Made by a program: the position numbers and the translations under genes. From positions 1-9,223 of the forward strand of contig URWQ01000043.1 in assembly GCA_900551635.1 (NCBI GenBank): a DNA stretch of 9,223 nt, given 5' to 3'. The notes under the pieces are model-generated. The model was not told the origin of the DNA, did no database searches, and worked only from the letters and a program-made list of their open reading frames with translations. Below, piece by piece: positions 6,822 to 9,223 of the stretch. Source of the DNA: an uncultured Collinsella sp. (GTDB lineage Bacteria; Actinomycetota; Coriobacteriia; Coriobacteriales; Coriobacteriaceae). Each line of letters starts with the position of its first letter. The first letter of the stretch is position 1.

Positions 6822-7478
6822 GTGAACGAGACCGTACGTCGCTTTTTGCCGATGGTCGATTTCCTGGAGCAGGTACTCGGTAAGAACAGCGAGATCGTCC
6901 TGCACGATTTCTCGGATCCCGACCACGCCATCGTCGATATCCGCAACGGCATCGTAAGCGGCCGCCAGGTCGGCGGTCCCGCCACCGACCTGGCACTCAA
7001 GATCATGCACGACGCCAAGTATCGTGACCTGCCGTTTATTACGGGCTACGAGGGGCGCGGTGCCGGTGGCAAGACGTTGGAGTCGGCGACGTACTTTATC
7101 CGCGAGAATGACGAGATTGTCGGTATGCTCTGCGTCAACACCGACCTCTCGACCGTGCGCTCCATCAACGCCATGGCGCAGCAGCTCATGGCGTGCTTCG
7201 ACGCGGCGCCTAGACAGGCAGAGCCCGCGTCTATCGAGGTCGAAAGTCTTTCGGAGTCTACACAGGAGCTCATCGACCGCAGCATTGCCGAGTTGCTGAG
7301 CGCGCGCGGGCTGGATGTAGCATCGCTTGGTCAAAGCGACCGCGTGGACGTCATTCGCCACCTCAACGGCAACGGGGTGTTCATGCTCAAGGGTGCCGTG
7401 GCCTGCGCCGCCACCGCGCTGGGCATCTCGGAGCCCAGCGTCTACCGCTACCTGCAAAAAGTCCGCAAGGAAGGCTAA
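6822..7478 (+). CDS. YheO-type PAS/HTH transcriptional regulator
   Basis: A 218-residue DNA-binding protein with a GTG start. Residues of about 4-120 fit the YheO-like PAS domain, including EIVLHDF (24-30) and RNGIVSGRQVGGPATDLALK (41-60). A non-conserved linker (about 127-145) leads to a C-terminal helix-turn-helix of the HTH_22 type; the clearest part is ALGISEPSVYRYLQKVR (199-215). The PAS-like domain presumably senses a small molecule; the ligand is unknown. The gene diverges from the permease-ssnA-ygfK operon, with 351 nt between start codons, and converges on ridA, so it is the natural candidate to control one or both. Proteins of this family are, from memory, often found beside RidA or amino-acid catabolic genes. 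Family call firm, target inferred. Confidence 0.9.
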   Translation: MNETVRRFLPMVDFLEQVLGKNSEIVLHDFSDPDHAIVDIRNGIVSGRQVGGPATDLALKIMHDAKYRDLPFITGYEGRGAGGKTLESATYFIRENDEIVGMLCVNTDLSTVRSINAMAQQLMACFDAAPRQAEPASIEVESLSESTQELIDRSIAELLSARGLDVASLGQSDRVDVIRHLNGNGVFMLKGAVACAATALGISEPSVYRYLQKVRKEG

Positions 7479-7490
7479 ACGTTAACCCTT

Positions 7491-7517
7491 GGGGACGGAG
7501 GGAAACGGATCATTTTT
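7491..7517 (+). repeat. REP-like repeat unit A
   Basis: A 27-bp unit beginning GGGGACGGAGGGAAACGGAT and ending CATTTTT, 12 bp after the regulator stop. The same unit recurs twice near 8179-8251, with one mismatch to unit A in each copy. Confidence 0.75.
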
Positions 7518-7532
7518 GTCGCATCGCTTGAC

Positions 7533-7570
7533 AAAAGACCCTGCAGTTCACACGCACTGCAGGGTCTTTT
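7533..7570. terminator. Bidirectional intrinsic terminator between the regulator and ridA
   Basis: Perfect 14-bp arms (7533-7546 with 7557-7570; core GACCCTGCAG/CTGCAGGGTC) enclose a 10-nt loop. The plus strand ends in TTTTT and the minus strand in TTTT, so both convergent transcripts could end here. An alternative hairpin pairs TTTTGTC (7514-7520) with GACAAAA (7530-7536) and shares four bases with the left arm. Confidence 0.9.
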
Positions 7571-7600
7571 TGCATGTCATGTTTTGTTTTCGCCAACGTC

Positions 7601-7978
7601 TTAGAGAGCGGCGACGACCTCGATCTCGACCAGACCGCCGGCCGGAAGAGCGGCAACCTGGAAAGCGCTGCGCGCGGGGAACGGAGCCTCGAACTTGGAA
7701 GCGTAGATCTCGTTCACGGCAGCGAAGTCGGCGATGTCGGCCAGGTAGACCGTGGTCTTGACGACATCGGCAAAGGTGGCGCCGGCAGCGGTCAGCAGAG
7801 CCTCGACGTTAGCAAGGGACTGCTTAGCCTGGGCCTCGACGCCCTCGGGCATCTTGCCGGTTGCGGGGTCGATGCCCAGCTGGCCGGACAGGAACACCAT
7901 GTTGCCGGTCTGGATGCCGGGGGAATACGGGCCGATGGCTGCAGGTGCGTTATCGGAAGACACGACGGTCTTGCTCAT
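7601..7978 (-). CDS. ridA: RidA family enamine/imine deaminase
   Basis: A 125-residue cytosolic protein, a normal length for RidA (YjgF/YER057c/UK114), which works as a trimer. It hydrolyses reactive enamines/imines such as 2-aminoacrylate released by PLP-dependent lyases, giving the keto acid and ammonia. Family features are IGPYSPGIQTGNMVFLSGQ (15-33), the essential substrate-binding arginine in PARSAFQV (R103, equal to E. coli R105) and VEIEVVA (117-123) with E118/E120. The E. coli C107 position is A105 here. The ATG at 7978 has AAGGAG six bases upstream. Its own promoter is visible and it ends at a terminator shared with the convergent regulator. Neighbouring purine-catabolic genes suggest it may detoxify an intermediate of that route (for example from a YgeX-type lyase), but a housekeeping role is equally possible. 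The conserved arginine supports membership in the active RidA subgroup. Confidence 0.95.
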   Translation of the reverse strand: MSKTVVSSDNAPAAIGPYSPGIQTGNMVFLSGQLGIDPATGKMPEGVEAQAKQSLANVEALLTAAGATFADVVKTTVYLADIADFAAVNEIYASKFEAPFPARSAFQVAALPAGGLVEIEVVAAL

Positions 7979-8010
7979 GTTTTTCTCCTTACGATCAGAT
8001 AGAGAGCGTG

Positions 8011-8058
8011 AGCGCGGCGTTCACACCGGGAGGCACAATTCGGTCTGAACACCGCGCT
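8011..8058 (-). promoter_or_regulatory. Stem-loop at the 5' end of the ridA transcript
   Basis: Positions 8011-8023 pair with 8046-8058: 13 bp with one G-U in the minus-strand RNA. After a single mismatch, 8025-8028 pair with 8041-8044, closing a 12-nt loop. With the predicted start near 8061, the RNA would begin almost directly with this hairpin. It could protect the 5' end of the mRNA or regulate it. The ribosome site is about 20 nt beyond it and remains free. Confidence 0.5.
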
Positions 8059-8067
8059 TGATTTGGG

Positions 8068-8096
8068 ATAGTACTCAAGGTTTCCGCGCGATGCAA
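8068..8096 (-). promoter_or_regulatory. Predicted ridA promoter
   Basis: On the minus strand, TTGCAT (8096-8091) and TACTAT (8073-8068) are separated by 17 bp, with an AT-rich stretch upstream (8097-8125). The -35 match is modest (three of six). Confidence 0.45.
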
Positions 8097-8178
8097 GATT
8101 ATTATCACGTTGCGAGAATATTTTATCGCCCAACGGCGCCTGTCAGCCGCTGAACGGCACGACCGGGCGGTGAAGCTC

Positions 8179-8204
8179 AAAATGGTCCGTTTCCCTCCGT
8201 CCCC
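8179..8204 (-). repeat. REP-like repeat unit B (inverted)
   Basis: A 26-bp copy of the repeat on the minus strand, with one difference from unit A (GGACC for GGATC). It forms an inverted pair with unit C across a 20-nt spacer. Confidence 0.75.
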
Positions 8205-8224
8205 ATCGGATCAGGCGGTCCATA

Positions 8225-8251
8225 GGGGACAGAGGGAAACGGATCATTTTT
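8225..8251 (+). repeat. REP-like repeat unit C
   Basis: A 27-bp copy beginning GGGGACAGAGGGAAACGGAT, with one difference from unit A. Units B and C pair over 26 bp with two mismatches, and the 20-nt spacer itself can form a small 5-bp stem, so the whole block 8179-8250 folds as one long hairpin. It ends in a T-run on each strand and so resembles a bidirectional terminator, although it stands between divergent genes where none is needed. Confidence 0.75.
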
Positions 8252-8318
8252 GCTGCAAGGGCTGCTGAAGACTTTATCCTGCTTGGGCCACAGGGCTCGT
8301 CTGCCGCAACAGCACCAC

Positions 8319-8324
8319 TATACT
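8319..8324 (+). promoter_or_regulatory. Possible -10 element of the U32 gene
   Basis: TATACT matches the -10 consensus at five of six positions and lies 32 bp before the ATG. No good -35 is seen 16-18 bp upstream. With the ridA promoter, ridA leader hairpin and repeat pair, this accounts for the 378-nt gap 7979-8356, in which I see no gene. Confidence 0.4.
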
Positions 8325-8356
8325 TTTGAATATCTGAGCATTTTGAAAGGCAGGAT

Positions 8357-9223
8357 ATGACCGCAACCGCCAGTCGAACCACCAACCGCAGACCCGAGCT
8401 CTTGGCCCCCGCCGGAGGCCCGGAGCCCTTTGCCGCCGCACTCGCTGCCGGGGCAGACGCCATCTACTGCGGCATGGGAAGCTTCAACGCCCGCCGCAAG
8501 GCCACCAACTTTACCGACGAGGCCTTTGAGCAAGCCTGCCGCGCCGCGCATCTAGCCGGGTCGCGCGTCTACGTCACGGTCAACATCGTCATCAAGCAGT
8601 CCGAGATGGGCGATGCACTGCAGCTCATTCATCGCTGCTCCACGCTGGGCGCCGATGCCTTCATTATCCAGGACTGGGGTCTGTTCTTTGAGGCCAAGCG
8701 CACCATGCCCGGCATCGAGACACATATCTCGACCCAGGCGAACATCCACGACGACCGCGGAACCCTTTGGTGCCGTGAGCAGGGCGCCGACCGCGTGACT
8801 CTCTCGCGCGAGCTCTCCATCGACGAAATCGCCGCCATTCACGACGCCGCGCCCGATGTGGACCTTGAGGTCTTCAGCCATGGCGCCATCTGCTTTTGCT
8901 ACTCGGGCCTGTGCCTGCTGTCGAGCTTTGCCATGGCGGGACGATCGGCCAACCGCGGCATGTGCGCCCAGCCCTGCCGCCTGCCCTACGAGTTGATCGA
9001 CGAGAACGGTCGCGCGCTCTCCCCTGCCGGTCGCGAGCGCGCGCTGTGCCCGCGTGACACCAACACCTCACAGCTTGTTCGCCGTCTGTATGACGCCGGC
9101 GCCGCATCGCTCAAGCTCGAGGGCCGCATGAAGGCACCCGATTACGTGTACTCCATCGTTGATGTGTATCGTCACGAAATTGACGACATGCTATCCGGAG
9201 CCGCCGTTGCCAAGGACGAGGAA
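8357..9223 (+). CDS. U32 family protein (peptidase U32 / RNA or quinone hydroxylation type), 3' end outside window
   Basis: 289 codons are visible and the frame is open to the right edge. The N-terminus PELLAPAGGPEPFAAALAAG (13-32) and the signature EVFSHGAICFCYSGLCLLS (171-189) match the U32 pattern ExFxxG(SA)(LIVM)Cx4GxCx(LIVM)S. Likely iron-sulfur ligands are C179, C186 and C203, with spacing as in UbiU/TrhP-type proteins (169, 176, 193), and C231 as a candidate fourth; C207 is another candidate. Characterised members (RlhA, TrhP, UbiU/UbiV) act in prephenate- or iron-sulfur-dependent hydroxylation of RNA or of the quinone ring rather than as ordinary proteases. The subfamily cannot be fixed without the C-terminus, but a tRNA/rRNA modification role is the more likely one. 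AAAGG lies six bases before the ATG. There is no evident link to the purine genes. Confidence 0.92.
   Translation, partial: MTATASRTTNRRPELLAPAGGPEPFAAALAAGADAIYCGMGSFNARRKATNFTDEAFEQACRAAHLAGSRVYVTVNIVIKQSEMGDALQLIHRCSTLGADAFIIQDWGLFFEAKRTMPGIETHISTQANIHDDRGTLWCREQGADRVTLSRELSIDEIAAIHDAAPDVDLEVFSHGAICFCYSGLCLLSSFAMAGRSANRGMCAQPCRLPYELIDENGRALSPAGRERALCPRDTNTSQLVRRLYDAGAASLKLEGRMKAPDYVYSIVDVYRHEIDDMLSGAAVAKDEE

Noticed and set aside
7995..8180. A 61-codon minus-strand frame upstream of ridA
   Set aside because: It runs across the ridA promoter and leader hairpin and has no family features.
1..9223. CRISPR array, tRNA or rRNA gene, insertion sequence or phage genes
   Set aside because: No regularly spaced repeats, cloverleaf, rRNA-like sequence or transposase was seen; the only repeats are the three REP-like units.

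Overview
The window looks like a piece of the chromosome of a high-GC anaerobic gut actinobacterium of the class Coriobacteriia, probably Collinsella or a close relative. This is inferred from the GC-rich coding style, strictly anaerobic enzyme types (a YgfK flavo-iron-sulfur protein, an RnfB-type polyferredoxin, a U32 protein), and a short repeat that I associate from memory with Collinsella intergenic regions. I could not run a search, so the genus is a guess.

Layout. Positions 1-6470 hold a minus-strand operon, read right to left: an NCS2 purine-type permease (6470-5076), the amidohydrolase SsnA (4880-3525), the flavo-iron-sulfur oxidoreductase YgfK (3376-377) and an RnfB-type polyferredoxin that runs off the left edge (365-1). 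The permease-ssnA and ssnA-ygfK gaps are filled with GC-rich hairpins. ygfK and the ferredoxin are only 11 nt apart. Positions 6471-6821 form an AT-rich divergent control region, with a good sigma70-type promoter for the operon overlapped by a Fur-box-like sequence. To its right, on the plus strand, is a YheO-type PAS/HTH regulator (6822-7478). A bidirectional intrinsic terminator (7533-7570) separates it from the convergent ridA gene (7978-7601). The 378-nt gap 7979-8356 carries the ridA promoter, a hairpin at the ridA transcript's 5' end, an inverted pair of REP-like repeats and a -10 element for the last gene. That gene is a U32 family protein (8357 to the right edge, incomplete).

How the genes fit together. 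ygfK and ssnA are hallmark genes of the anaerobic purine/urate catabolic cluster of gut bacteria, and of the selenium-dependent molybdenum hydroxylase gene neighbourhood. The likely scheme is import of a purine by the permease, hydrolytic processing by SsnA, redox chemistry by YgfK, and electron transfer through the polyferredoxin. The divergent YheO-type protein is the natural candidate regulator. RidA could clear the 2-aminoacrylate formed by the YgeX-type diaminopropionate lyase of such pathways. The molybdenum hydroxylase, ygeX, ygeY and hydantoinase partners are not in the window; if present they should lie beyond position 1. The U32 gene is probably unrelated.

The most interesting points are: the permease carries glutamines where two key carboxylates of characterised NCS2 purine transporters are expected; a Fur-like box sits on the operon promoter; the two long intercistronic gaps have similarly placed hairpins; and a three-copy REP-like repeat flanks the regulator/ridA pair.
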